A stretch of DNA of 64,000 bases from Undaria pinnatifida (Eukaryota; Sar; Phaeophyceae; Laminariales; Alariaceae), in NCBI GenBank assembly GCA_012845835.1, contig JABAKD010000025.1, positions 10,173,779 to 10,237,778 on the forward strand. The letters run 5' to 3'. The notes under the pieces were generated by a model. It was not told where the DNA came from. It saw only the letters and a list, made by a program, of their open reading frames with translations, and did no database searches. Both the position numbers and the translations under genes were made by a program. Position 1 is the first letter of the stretch, and every line of letters begins with the position of its first letter. Of the stretch, positions 22,741 to 33,330 are shown one piece after another.

Positions 22741-23475
22741 CCCCCCTATCTACTGTTGGGGCAGATCATGCCCGTTTTTTATACGGTCGGCGTGTTGGGC
22801 GACCCTTCACTGTGCTACCCCCCTACACTACACCTAGGTTAAATGCTGCCTGTTTTGGTGCGATTAGTGTCGGCGTGTTGGGCGACCTTTCACTGTGCTA
22901 CCTCCCTACACTACACCTAGGTTAAATGCTGCCTGTTCTGGTGCGATTAGCGTCGGCGTGTTGGGCAACCCTTCACTATGCTACCTCCCTACACTACCCC
23001 TAGGTTAAATGCTGCCTGTTCTGGTACGATGAGTGTCGGCGTGTTGGGCGCCCCTTCACTGTGCTACCTCCCTATACTACACCTAGGTTAAATGCTACCT
23101 GTTTTGGTGCGACGAGCGTCGGCGTGTTGGGCGATTCGTTACTGTGCTACCTCCCTACACTACACCTAGGTTAAATGCTGCCTGTTTTGGTGCAATGAGC
23201 GTCGGCGTGTTGGGCGAGCCTTTATTGTGCTACCATCTACACTGCACATACGATAAAAGCTGCCTGTTTTGGTGCGATGAGTGTCGGCGTGTTGGGCGAC
23301 CCTTCACTGTACTACCCCCTTGCACTACACCTAGGTTAAATGCTGCCTGGTTTGGTGTGATGAGCGTCGGCCTGTTGGGCGATTCGTTACTGTGCTACCA
23401 TCTACACTGCACATTTGATAAATGCTACCTGGTTTGATGCGATGGGCGTGGGCGTTTTGGTGCAGCCCTATATTG
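22741..23475 (+). repeat. leader tandem array 3, about 83-bp units
   Basis: About nine units share GTCGGCGTGTTGGGCGA, TGTGCTACCTCCCTACACTA and TAGGTTAAATGCTGCCTG. The key motif recurs every 80-84 bases from about 22785 to 23445. Because 83 is not a multiple of 3, the array is unlikely to be translated throughout. Confidence 0.8.
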
Positions 23476-23648
23476 TGCTGCCCCGCAGCCGGGGTCAATT
23501 CTGCCCATCTTGGCCTCACTCCTTGCTAGCACACAAAACGTTTCATTACTCGCAGTGGGGACTCCGCAACAAAACATTGACCTCCGCCGCTTCCTTCACG
23601 AGTCGCTCTCGTTCCCCCCCCGTCCCGCCCCCCCCCCCTACCAGCACC

Positions 23649-26315
23649 ATGTCTACCAGTGACGATGCGGGCTACTCGGGCAGACTTCGGTCTTCCACGT
23701 GCCCCATCCAGGAGGCCCAGGGAGAAGGAAGGGAACGCTCGAGGTCCCGCGATTCAAGACGGGGAGGACGACGCGACGAGAACCTCGACGACGACAGCGA
23801 CTCCAACACGAATCAACTCCAAGGCACACCGACCGACCGCCTCGACTCGCCGGTCCACGAGGGGGAGGCGGAAAAACCCCTACCTGGCGCGGGGATTTCT
23901 AGACGCCAAATATCGCCAGCCTCGAGGGAGCGCCACCAGCTGACCTCAGAGCACCACCGGCGACACTTGACCTCTCCGCGCTCGACAGAGCGCCTTCCTC
24001 AGAGCTTCGGAGACCAGCGCTCCCATGCCGGCCTGTCAGACTCAGAGTCTGAAATTTCTCGGGCCCGAAAAGCGCTCGACGAAGCCAACGCGACCCTGCA
24101 CCGGCGTGAGGAGCGCAGACGGCACGATGATGAACCACGACGCCGTAAGGATCAAGCCCTCGACCAGGCAATGGCCGCTGCTCGCGAGGCGTTCCGCGCG
24201 GTAGAGAGGGCGCGCCAAGCCGTTGCCCTCTCAGTTACGTCGACTCCGGCGAGAGCCGCCCCTTCCCGGCGCGCTCGCTGGGTGTTGCCTCTCAAGAGAC
24301 ACGACCCGGGGACGACGCTTTCATGTCTGGCAGCATTCAATACATGTCCAGCACGCCGAGGGTAGAGTTCTCGGCGGATCTGGCGGAGGCGGTGGTAGCA
24401 GCGGCCGCGGTCCTCCTAACGTCAGAACGACGGTCGCCGTTCAAGACGGGAGACCTTTCAGTGGGAGCGGTCTGGGCCCGCCTCGACAACACCTCCGCCT
24501 TTGGGCAGATGAGGCGAGCACTCACCCTCGCGTTGGTCAAAGCCTCAACATTGGCCCACGACGACGCCCCTGACCCAGTCCTTCGGCCGAGTCCAAAGGA
24601 AGCGCTGGAGGGAAGGCGCGCCATCAAACAGCGGCGCGGTGGCAGCCGCGATCGGAGGGACCGCAACCGTGGAGGTGGTAACTTCGGGGGTGGTGGCTGC
24701 CAGAGTGGGAGAAACGGGGAAAAGGGTGGGGGTGGTGGCCATCACAGCCGCCGCGGGGGTGGCAACGGTGGTGTGAGCGCGGGAGGAGCGCCGGGTGCTG
24801 GTGGTGGCCCACAGCGCCGCCAATGGAGCAACCAGGCCCGAACCAACAGGAGCGGCGGTGGCAACTCGGGAGGAGGCACCGGAGGACAGCGAAACAGCGC
24901 ACGAGAGCCTTCAGCGTGAGACGACTCGTCGACCTCCTCCCGCTCGTCCTCGAGCTCGAACACGGACCACGGCCAGGTGACAGTGGTAGCCGGCAAGAGG
25001 CAAGTAACTCCTTCCCTGGTGGATATTGCCTCCTCCGCTGAACGGTTGAGCAAACTTACTGTATCGGGCGACCGCACCAAGCCTGTTTCTTCGGATTTAG
25101 CCCGCGAGCGTACCGCCGAACTTGCTACCGCCGCGGCTCTAGCAAATCCACGCTTAATGATTCGGTTAGGCGTGCCTGTGTTCAGCTCTCGCACAAGGAC
25201 GTATTCCGCATTTCTGTGCTACCGTTCCCCGCCTCTTTGACCAAGTCTGACGGCACACAGCAACTCACACGTTCGGTTCGGTCTGCAATGACTGACATTC
25301 TCATGCGCTGCGACCCGTACGTGCGCCCACGTGGGTACCCGGTTGGATCCACCCCCTCCGCCGGGCATTCGACCGTGCCATAACACCTGACAGACCCACG
25401 ACCGCCCCCATGACCACTTTGATCGACTATTTCTTTGGGCAGGTGTCAAGAGCGTTGGACGGAGGAGAGTCTGGGCCCGAGGCTTTCACCCTCCTGCTAC
25501 GCCAGCTCGTGACGCACTTCGACCGGGTCGACACAGGGGAAGGCTACACTACGTTGCATACTTTCGGAGTGTGTAACGGCACGCCTTTTGCTGATTTCAG
25601 TCGGAAGTTCCGTGTGCTAGTATCGGCAGTCACGGGGAGTTAGCGTGTTTTGTCTCCGGGGACGGATGCGGTGTTGAAGGTGGTTAGGATGGTAGTCAAC
25701 GAGCAGTTTTCGACCCTCATGCCTACGTTGTACCCTGGCTCGAAGGCTACGGGCCCACGGCCATATGCCTCATTAGATGCCATGTGGAAAGCTTTTAGTG
25801 ACTTGGCGCAAAATAAGACACCTGCCGTCAACGGCGAAACATATTTTTCTCTACCTGTTTCTTCAACGGGAACGCGGTCATCCGCCCCGTCGGGGCGCCG
25901 GCCCGCCGTTCACCGGCGCGGCCAGGGCCGAGTGCCGTCCCAGTCGCCTTCTTGGTAGACGGGTTCGAGCCACAATCCGATTGCCTTGTCGATTACTGAT
26001 TCCACCGACCCCTGGCTCGACAAAATGTCCAACTGCTGGCCCGTAGCAGAACAACACTATGCAGAAGGTTTCGCTGTTAGTGGCTCGTTTAAGACCGACG
26101 ACCCTCTCCTCTGGAGTGGCCTCCTCATGCCCTTCGCCCGCGCCGCGGATCTCCGAGACAACAGGGGTCATTGCCTCAACTTTCACGAAGACACTCAATA
26201 TTTACGCAACTGTAGGCATCCCTTTATCAACGCCAGCGGCTGTCTAAACCGTGAACTCGGCCAACTCGGCGACGATGACATTTTCCGACGATGGCAAGCA
26301 CGTATGGTGAGCTAA
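23649..26315 (+). pseudogene. gag, broken
   Basis: An ATG at 23649 opens a Ser/Arg-rich region, then a long charged helix (around 24050-24240, coiled-coil-like). After a frameshift near 24330 comes a Gly/Arg-rich low-complexity tract (24640-24900) resembling RNA-binding RGG regions. A TGA at 24917 is followed in frame by a Ser-rich stretch. A second shift near 25200 leads to a capsid-like region (25410-25880, with FADFSRKFRVLVSAVTG) interrupted by TAG at 25641. The last part has a zinc-knuckle remnant at 26172-26213, C-LN-F-HEDT-Q-YLRN-C. Its spacing is exactly C-x2-C-x4-H-x4-C, but two of the four ligands are replaced. Gag would form the particle and package RNA. Confidence 0.75.
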
Positions 26316-26654
26316 CGCCGCGACGGAACGTCTTCTCGCTCGCAAACGTACAACAAAAATCGCCGAAATCGTTCAAACCAATCACGAGGGTACCCACAGG
26401 ATCAGGGACAGACAAACAGCCACAGCGGTAACCACAACAGCACATACACACCCGGTCAACATGGTGCTGCACCACCTTCGTCAGCCTTCTCGGCTTCCGC
26501 GTCTGCTCCGGGGAAGCGCTTCAGGGCAACCCACGATCCGAGCGGAAACCCCAACGTGCTATAACCAGGTGCCTTTCGCACCGGCAACTGAAAGGACGAC
26601 GGCGGTACGGCATACCCGACCCGTACGCCGACGTCACTGTCGGGGACACCTCCT

Positions 26655-27790
26655 TTGGTTTCGCAAGATGCTCGAGTGCCTGTCGTTCGCCTTACACGTG
26701 GCGCGGCACAAATTATTTCTGTTAAGAGCCCACGGGCTCCTACGCCGCCTGTTGACGATCTTCATGGCGTGGTAGCGGCGGTGGGGATCAGCGCCCCCAG
26801 CATGCCCCCCCCCAGCCAGGTTACATTTTATACGAAGGGAGTGCGCGCTGACAGCGACGCCCCCCTCGATCATGGTCCGAGTTTGGCAACGGGAACCCGC
26901 GCTCCCAGCGCCGTCACCCCCTGCCGTGGCTCAAACTCGACAATGGGGGCACGCGCCCCTAACGCTGCCCCCCGCAACCATGACACAAGAGCCTGCACCT
27001 CGCACGCTTCCCCCAGGCACGCGTCGCGCAGCAAGAAGGCTGCGGCGACGACGCGTCGCCCTCGTACGCGAGCGGGTTCGTCTCCACTTCTTCCTGCCCG
27101 TGAAGCGGCGGTTGGTTTGAGGTGTAGGAAAGCCAACCCATATACACCGAGATATCTTACGAGATTCGATCCGGTGTCTCCTCGCGATAGTAGCGGGCGC
27201 TCTATCCTTTTTACCACCAAGGAGGAGCCGACAAGCCTAGTTACCTCGTCTCTCTCCTCCAAGAGGGCTAACGGGAACGAGCCCCCTCGGGCGAGGAATT
27301 TATTTCTACTTGCCCGAGCCCCGCCCTCAATAACGCCCACAGGGTCTACGGGCCCGACTCCGTCTTTAGGCACGCTAAAACACGTGCACCAGGCTACGTC
27401 TGCCCCAGTGGCACAGGATTGAGATCCGACACTGCGCAACGGGCCAGTGGTGACGCCACGGCCTCCAGCCCGATCAGCTGGACGCTATTCCCGTGAGGAT
27501 ACGGAAAAATCGCGCCTCTCGTCAAGCAATAACAGCTCCGAGCCCCCTCTTCCATCGGATGCAGTGAGAGCAGTTCCTTGCGATTTTACGCCAAAGGGTG
27601 ACAAGGCTACGACGCGACCACCGGGGGGTTCGGGCTAGCGCCGTGCTCCCGAGGCCGGGCGTTCCCAGGCGGGGGCGCTGCAGGCCCAAAATGCAGGAGA
27701 CTGGTGTTCCCAGACCGGGACATTACAGGCTCATATTCCCAACACGGCCTCCGACGGGTTGGCACCGTCGACTTTTCACCCTTCCCTTGA
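26655..27790 (+). pseudogene. low-complexity linker between Gag and NADAR in pol
   Basis: A frame in phase with the start of the NADAR domain runs from before 26655 to about 27820, with a TGA at 27423 and a TAG at 27636. The product is rich in Pro, Ala, Ser and Arg. Its last part contains the blocks GDWCSQTGTLQA and DGLAPS. The last 650 bp are homologous to the interior of the small element at 59389-61556, where the GDWCSQTGTLQ block is amplified four-fold. I recognise no domain, and it is probably a flexible spacer. Confidence 0.6.
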
Positions 27791-28265
27791 ATACTCCACA
27801 GACAAAGAAGTGTTGTTTTGGCAACCAGCGTCCCTTTCTCGCAGTGGTCTCCTTCGTCGTTTGTCGTCGACGGCGTCTCATATTCTTGTGCGGAGCAGTT
27901 TGTGATGACCGAAAAGGCTCGGCTTTTTAAAGACCATCGCGCAGTGGAGCTCATCATGTCATCGTCTGACCCCAGAACACACAACCGCGTCGGTCGAGGC
28001 GTGCGCAGCTTTTACGCCGCTGTTTGGGACAGGGAGAAGCGAAATGCTGTGTTATCTGGCAATTATGCCAAATTTACGCAGAACCCAGCCATGAAGCTTC
28101 ACCTTTTGAGCACTGGCAACAAACATTTTGTAGAGGCCAGTCCTCTAGACCTAGTGTGGGGTATAGGTCGCCGGGCGGACGACACCCGCGCCAAGGATCC
28201 ACACACGTGGAGAGGAAAAACCTTGCTCGGTGAGGCACTCTCTGCCGTTCGCGAAGCAATTCGCG
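27791..28265 (+). pseudogene. NADAR (YbiA/DUF1768-like) domain inside pol
   Basis: The sequence reads EVLFW in the upstream pol frame. A one-base-type frameshift at 27822-27836 follows, and the rest of the domain is open: SPSSFVVDGVSYSCAEQFVM, EKARLF, then GRGVRSFYAAVWD, NYAKFTQNP, GNKHFVEASPLDLVWGIG, and W-RGKTLLGEALSAVREAI. The CAEQ Glu (27893-27895), the K-F-x-Q-N-P, E-A-S-P and D-x2-W-G-I-G motifs and the final W-x-G/L-G-x-A-L-x2-V-R helix are in the order of the NADAR family. That family includes YbiA/RibX N-glycosidases acting on ribosylated pyrimidines, and NADAR enzymes that remove ADP-ribose from guanosine. The open frame begins with TTG, not ATG, and continues into the protease, so it is a polyprotein domain and not a separate gene. 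What it does for the element is unknown. Confidence 0.85.
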
Positions 28266-29150
28266 ACAGCGAGGCCGGATCGCCACACGCGGCCTCCCCT
28301 CGTCGATTCCGCAGCTCCACCGGAAATGCTGGAATCCACGAAATCTCGTCCGCTCAGAAGTCGCGCTTGGGGACCGCGGTCGGCGCTGACCAAGGCCCTC
28401 CTTCGGCCCATTTTGCTGGTGCACCCGCCGATCAAAGCCCGGAGGTTGTCGCGATAGCTTCTCGCGGCGCCTCAGACCGTGCACTGCCAGCACATGGCCC
28501 CTGCCTCGTCGGGGGTGCCGTGACGCTGGAAGACGTTTATTTCACTACCTATATTGCAATACATAGCGGAGGGGACGCCATTGAGCCCTACAGATGTACG
28601 GCCCTCCTCGACACTGGCTCCCCCCAAACCTTCATCCGACGTGACGTGGTGGATCGTATGCTATCGGTAGGCGCCGCCTCGTCGGCGTGCGAGCGGCCAA
28701 GCAGTCCTCGCTCCTGGGGTGGTTTCGGCGAATCCGCCCCTTTACGGACCGCGACCAACATCCGTTTGAGCGTTCAATTCTTCCTCGAAAAAGAACCGAC
28801 GTGCTCTCTCGCGGTTTGGGCATGCGTGGTCCCTTCATCGAGTCGTTCTACGATAGCCCCCCCAACTTTTCTTTAACGAAATCGGCGGTTTCAAAACCAG
28901 CTCCCGATCGTATCTCCTGCAATACGGCGTCACTCGACACCCCGACGTCATCGATCGATAGGCCTTTGCACCCAAGAAAATATATGGATACTTTGACTTC
29001 AATAGTATCCTTCCTTGCATCGAGCAGCCACGAAACGTCCGTTAAAGAAAATCGCTGGTTTTTGGGGGGGCTATCGTAGAATCAGTCCATCGGTCATGCA
29101 GCACGCTGTCTTGCTGGGCCGCGACAGCTGGATGCGCTTCAACACCCGTT
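28266..29150 (+). pseudogene. retropepsin (aspartic protease) interrupted by a MITE
   Basis: After a Ser/Pro-rich linker of about 85 codons, in frame with NADAR, comes a retropepsin with RCTALLDTGSPQTFI; the catalytic Asp-Thr-Gly triplet is at 28610-28618. The domain runs to 28850, is interrupted by a 226-bp insert, and resumes in the same frame at 29079 with HAVLLGRDSWMRF (LLGRD at 29111-29125), the usual C-terminal block. Removing the insert with one TA copy restores continuity without a stop. The enzyme would cleave Gag-Pol. Confidence 0.8.
28851..29076. mobile_element. MITE with TA target duplication
   Basis: The insert starts CGATAGCCCCCCCAA and ends with its inverse, TTGGGGGGGCTATCG in plus-strand reading. 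A second inverted block, TTTTCTTTAACG, follows a few bases further in. TA flanks both ends (28849-28850 and 29077-29078), and protease coding resumes in frame across it. TA duplication points to the Tc1/mariner or a related superfamily. The 226-bp insert has no coding capacity. Confidence 0.75.
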
Positions 29151-30770
29151 CGTACCGCGCCCTGCGAGGGGATCCCCTCGATAATCGGGTTTTGGGCGAG
29201 CTGAGGTTCTATGACCACGCCACAACAGGCGTAGCGGCTTATGCCGTCGACTCCTCAGCTTCGAACGGTGTTTTCCACTTTCGCTATGATGGCACCATAG
29301 GTGTCATTTTGCCGGACGAGCCCCAACTGCTCGCGGTCACCTTAGCGCGCAGTAACGGCTCTCCTGCGCTCACAGAACACTGTTTTGTCGACATACTGCC
29401 GCAGCCGGACATTCGTTCGAGGCAGAAACACGTTGTTGCTTCAGGACGACAGGTGCTTCCTATAATAGGTGTTGCAGACCTCGAGCCAGGCGACCCTGTC
29501 GGGGTCGACGACGCCCCACTTTTGCGCATCCCGCTGAGTGCCTTGCAATACCCCACCCAGGTTGCAGGGCCCCACCCTGGTCAGACTTCGGACAGCCAGG
29601 TCGCGAGCTCGACTGGCGCAGAGGGGATAGCTCCCGCTGTTCCGCCGCCCTCGCCGACGTTAATGGAACGTTTGAACCCAGCCCAGCGTTTTGCGCCTCT
29701 ACGTGTCTGGGCCCGACTGCCACCGCACCTGCGGCAGATCGCGTTTGACGTACATGACCCTGGCTGGAGCCCCCCGGCCATTGAGCAACTGGGGGATGTG
29801 TACTGCGACTTTCCTGACGTGTTCTTCACTTCGAAGACAGATTTTTGGTCCCGCTCCCTGATGCCCGTCGAAATCTCGGTTCCGGAGGGCAGCGCCCGGG
29901 TCACTTCACGGCCCCATCGCATAAACTCTATACTGGCCAAAGAAGTGGACGCGACCCTTAACCAGTACCTCGCGGCTGGGTTGAATTAGCACTCGACCTC
30001 AATGTACTCGAGCCCGCTGGTGGTCATCCCGAAGAAATCTAACGGTGTGAGGATCACGGTGAACTACAAGAAGCTCAACCAAATTAGCAAGCTCAGCCAA
30101 CTGTTGATTCCCCGCGTGGACCAGGTCCTGGACTCCTTAGGCTCAGGTCGGGTGTTTTCCCTGTTCTACTTGGTTTCCTCGTTCCACCAGATAACGGCAC
30201 ACAAAGACACAGTTCCCCTTCCAGCGTTCTGCACACCCACGGGCCTCTATGAATGGCTTGTTATGCCTCAGGGCAGCAGCGACTCGCCTGGGTGGTTCGT
30301 CAAGGTAATCAATGAGGTGATCAAGGGCTTGAAACAGGTGGCAGCTTACCTCGACGGTGTCATCTTCTTCGATTCCGACCCCGTAGTTCATGTTCGGACG
30401 ACTCGCCCCCTCTTCGAACGCCTTCGAAAGCACAAGATCAAGCTTTCCCCCTCGAACGCGCGATTGGGCGCCACCGATGCGAACTTTCCAGGCCACTCCA
30501 TTTCTCCAGTAGGCCTACGCCCAAATGCGGAAAAAGTGTCCACACTGACCAATATGCCGATGCTCCCAGACGTTAAGAAGGTACGCGCACTCATGGGTGG
30601 TATCAACTGTTACCGCAAATGTTTGCCCGATTTTTCGAAGAGGCTTCGTCCGATTAACGCGCTCCTTCGGGAGGGGGTTAAGTTTTCCTTCACGCCTGCT
30701 ATGGAGAAGTTGGTGCGAGAAATCTTGGCGAAGCTCACGACCCCGCCGGTCCTCGTTTTCCGTGATTAGG
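29151..30770 (+). pseudogene. reverse transcriptase with lost catalytic residues
   Basis: One frame runs from the protease to the RNase H with TAG stops at 29987 and 30767. After a Pro-rich linker the RT blocks follow: SSPLVVIPKKSNGVRITVNY, FSLFYLVSSFHQI, PTGLYEWLVMPQG, AAYLDGVIFFD and VRALMGGINCYRK. In gypsy RTs the second block carries the first catalytic Asp and the fourth is Y-x-D-D. Here the first is Tyr (30167-30169), and the fourth reads Y-L-D-G, with Gly at 30356-30358. Two of three catalytic acids are therefore gone. This copy could not make cDNA even if the stops were bypassed. Confidence 0.9.
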
Positions 30771-31160
30771 ACGCCGTCGCCGACGGCAAACGCCCTTTTC
30801 ACGTGTACTGCGACGCCTGCATCGACGGGTTTGGAGCCGCTCTCGAACAGGAGCAGACGGACGGCTCCATAAAATCCATCCCGTACATCAGCCGAGCTAC
30901 GCTTGACTCGGAAAGGCATTGGACTCCTCTCGATATGGAGGCTGGCAGCATCGTCTGGGCTTTCAAGCGCGTCCGCGGCTGCCTTTGGGGCACCAAGTTC
31001 CGGATACTCTCAGACCACAAGGCTCTGAAAGGCATAGACAAAGTGGGGAACCACAACGCCCGAGTCCAGAGATGGCTCCAGTTCCTCACCGCATTCGATT
31101 ACACCCTCGAATACCGAAAAAGAAGCGCGAACGGCAACGCCAACTTCCTGTCTTGCTTGC
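30771..31160 (+). pseudogene. RNase H domain
   Basis: Directly after the TAG at 30767, in frame, comes FHVYCDACIDGFGAALEQEQ, then DMEAGSIVWAFKRVRG, FRILSDHKALKG and YTLEYRKRSANGNANFLS. The catalytic acids (Asp in CDAC, Glu in MEAG, Asp in SDHK) are present. RNase H removes the RNA strand during reverse transcription. The order RT then RNase H then integrase supports Ty3/gypsy. This domain matches the surviving 5' end of the relic at 6085. Confidence 0.9.
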
Positions 31161-32090
31161 CGGAGCCTGCCAGGGAACACGACCGCAATGGTTCGACGAG
31201 TCTGACCCCTGTTGAGGATGGTGGCATATACCTCATAAAGGCTTGCGGGTTGTACACTCTTTCCTCTCCGATCCCGGGTGTCGACTTGGGTGGGCTAATG
31301 CCCCGCACCGAAAATAATGCCTTTGGTGAGCTTCCTCTCACCCTTGCCGACTTTTGCGATTTTCGCACACACGGGCCACGTATGAGGCTTGACGACCTTC
31401 CTACTCCTTCCAGGAGATTTGTCGCTCGTGTTTCTGCATCCACCGCCACCGCCGATAGCTCTCCCGGCCCGGCCGAGGGCTCGCGTACAGACGACTACGA
31501 TTTCGCTTCTGTTTTTGCTGTACCCACCGTGGTCAACTAGGACTCCGCAGAAGCCCCAGCTGCCACGACGTCAGTGGCCCAACCGACTCCTTCCCGGAGC
31601 TCGGTTCAAGGGACTGACCCAGTCGAGCCCACGGGCCTGAGCGCCCGTCTCTACCTCGCCTGGCTCTCCGGCGCCCCAGACGATGACGCCCTTTTCAGAC
31701 CGAATCACCACTCGGACGCGCCGGCGTTCAGCAACAGCAGCTGGTAAGGCACCCCCTTCTGTCGACGATGGCTTCGGGCCCGGCGGGGCCCCCCGGCCAT
31801 GGTTCAGACGAGTTACGACTCCGCCGCGAGCTCAACGGCCGCGACCGGCTTCGCCCGCCACTGCAACCCCTACTCTTGCCGACCCGCCGGCCCGCACGGT
31901 ACCACTTCCGTCCGACCACGACCACGCAGAGCCTATGGGAACTCCTCTCCTACGGCTTACGCCTTCTCCTGGTGACACGCCGACTGCACCTACAAAGTCG
32001 GATGCCCTCGACAACGCATGTGAATTACGGTTTGCGGATTCCGTCGCGCGTTATTCGTATGCCCATTGGAAGGGTGAACAGCACGCAGAG
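31161..32090 (+). pseudogene. RNase H-integrase linker
   Basis: A Pro/Ala/Thr-rich linker with a TAG at 31538 and a frameshift between about 31680 and 31745. No domain is recognised. It aligns with the expanded linker in the relic at 6500-7900, which carries the 60-bp repeats. Confidence 0.6.
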
Positions 32091-33330
32091 CCGACGTGCC
32101 ACGCCACGATACGTTACATTTCTATCGGCCGACCGTCGGCCCTGCCACCCGATTTCTGGGCATGCTACCCCTCGCTCAAGCGTCCCTTCCTCTCAGACAT
32201 CCAGAAGCTGGCCGGTAAGGGTCGACTACATTCAACCGACGACGACATCGTCCTACTCGTCCGTAACCCGACACTACCGCCAACAAGGTAAAACAACAAC
32301 AACTCTGTGGGGCGAGTTGCTTGCCTGCCAAACGACGAGCCAGTTCACATCTACGTTCCCCTGCTCATGCGCCCTTCGATCATGCAAGCTTGTCACGCAA
32401 CGGCCTCTTCTCACCTTGGCACCACGCGCGCGTTGCGCATGCTGGAGCGTTTTTATTGGTGGTTTGGCATGAATGTGTGCACCCGGGGGTGGTTTCGCCA
32501 CTGCTTGAAGTGCCAAGCGCGGAAAACCCCACGGCTGACTGTCCGCTGGCCCATCATCACAAGGCCTCTACCGGAAGGTCAAGGTGTCTCCGTCAGTAAT
32601 GACTACTTCGGCCCCCTTCGGGTCACGCCACGAGGCAACACGTACATCCTGCTGTTCGCCGATCGCTTCAGTCGCCGAGCCGATATGTTCCCCGTCACTG
32701 CCGCTGACTTCACCGTGGAGGGTACAGCCAATATCCTGGTGAACCAATACATCCCCTTGTGGGGGGGGGCGCGCAACGGACTGCAGTTCTGCTCCAAGCT
32801 TTCACAAGCTGTATATCAGCTGTTGGGTGTGTACAAGCTTGCTACAAGCCCCTATCATCCCAACTGTATCGGGTTGTTGAGCGGGTAAACCACACTATGG
32901 CACAAATGCTGGCTAAGGTCGTCAACGAGCGACAAGACGATTGGGACTCGCATCTGCCCCACGTAGAATTCGCTTACACCAATTCCGTTAGCGCGGAGAC
33001 GGGTCTGGAGCCCAACAAGGTTCATATGGGCAGACTCGCACGGCTCCCCCTGACGGTTTATGACCGCACTGATGTCGTGGGACAGCAGAGTCTGGCCCGT
33101 GACCACCTGGCCTATTGCGACTTGGCCACCGACCGGCAAAAGCGCGCGAACGACATTGTCCGCGCACACCACGCCCTCACCGTTTCCTGTGTTAACGTCA
33201 GAAACCCCGCCCTCGCGGACGTACTCCGTCCAGCACCTAATTTCGCTGTGGGTGGTTGGGCATGGGTGTACAATTCTGCCTCTACCATCCGCCAGGGTGC
33301 GAAGTCGAACACCGACGCCAAGGTACTCAA
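32091..33330 (+). pseudogene. integrase with deleted second catalytic Asp
   Basis: The N-terminal zinc domain is visible as HATASSHLG, YWWFGM and CLKCQARKT (H-H-C-C). In the core, the first Asp is in NDYFGPL and the VDR-type block is FADRFSRR. The block holding the second Asp is shortened: a G-run at 32761-32770 is followed directly by NGLQF, so the SDNG-type Asp is gone. After a shift near 32865 the Glu is in VVERVNHTMAQML. A TAA at 32289 interrupts the start. Integrase inserts the cDNA, and this copy is non-functional. Confidence 0.85.

Noticed and set aside
22741-23475. CRISPR-like array
   Set aside because: Units of 83 bp are repeated over their whole length without unique spacers, and the context is a retrotransposon leader in eukaryotic DNA.
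27818-28876. NADAR-protease frame as an independent gene with its own start
   Set aside because: The apparent start is TTG, and the domain's first strand (EVLFW) is encoded in the upstream pol frame, so it is part of the polyprotein.
24917-31540. C-to-T (methylation or RIP-like) origin of the premature TAG/TGA stops
   Set aside because: Where a related copy allows comparison, the TAG at 27636 aligns with TCG (a C-to-A change), and the TGA at 27423 aligns with an unrelated codon. Two TAA stops also occur further on.
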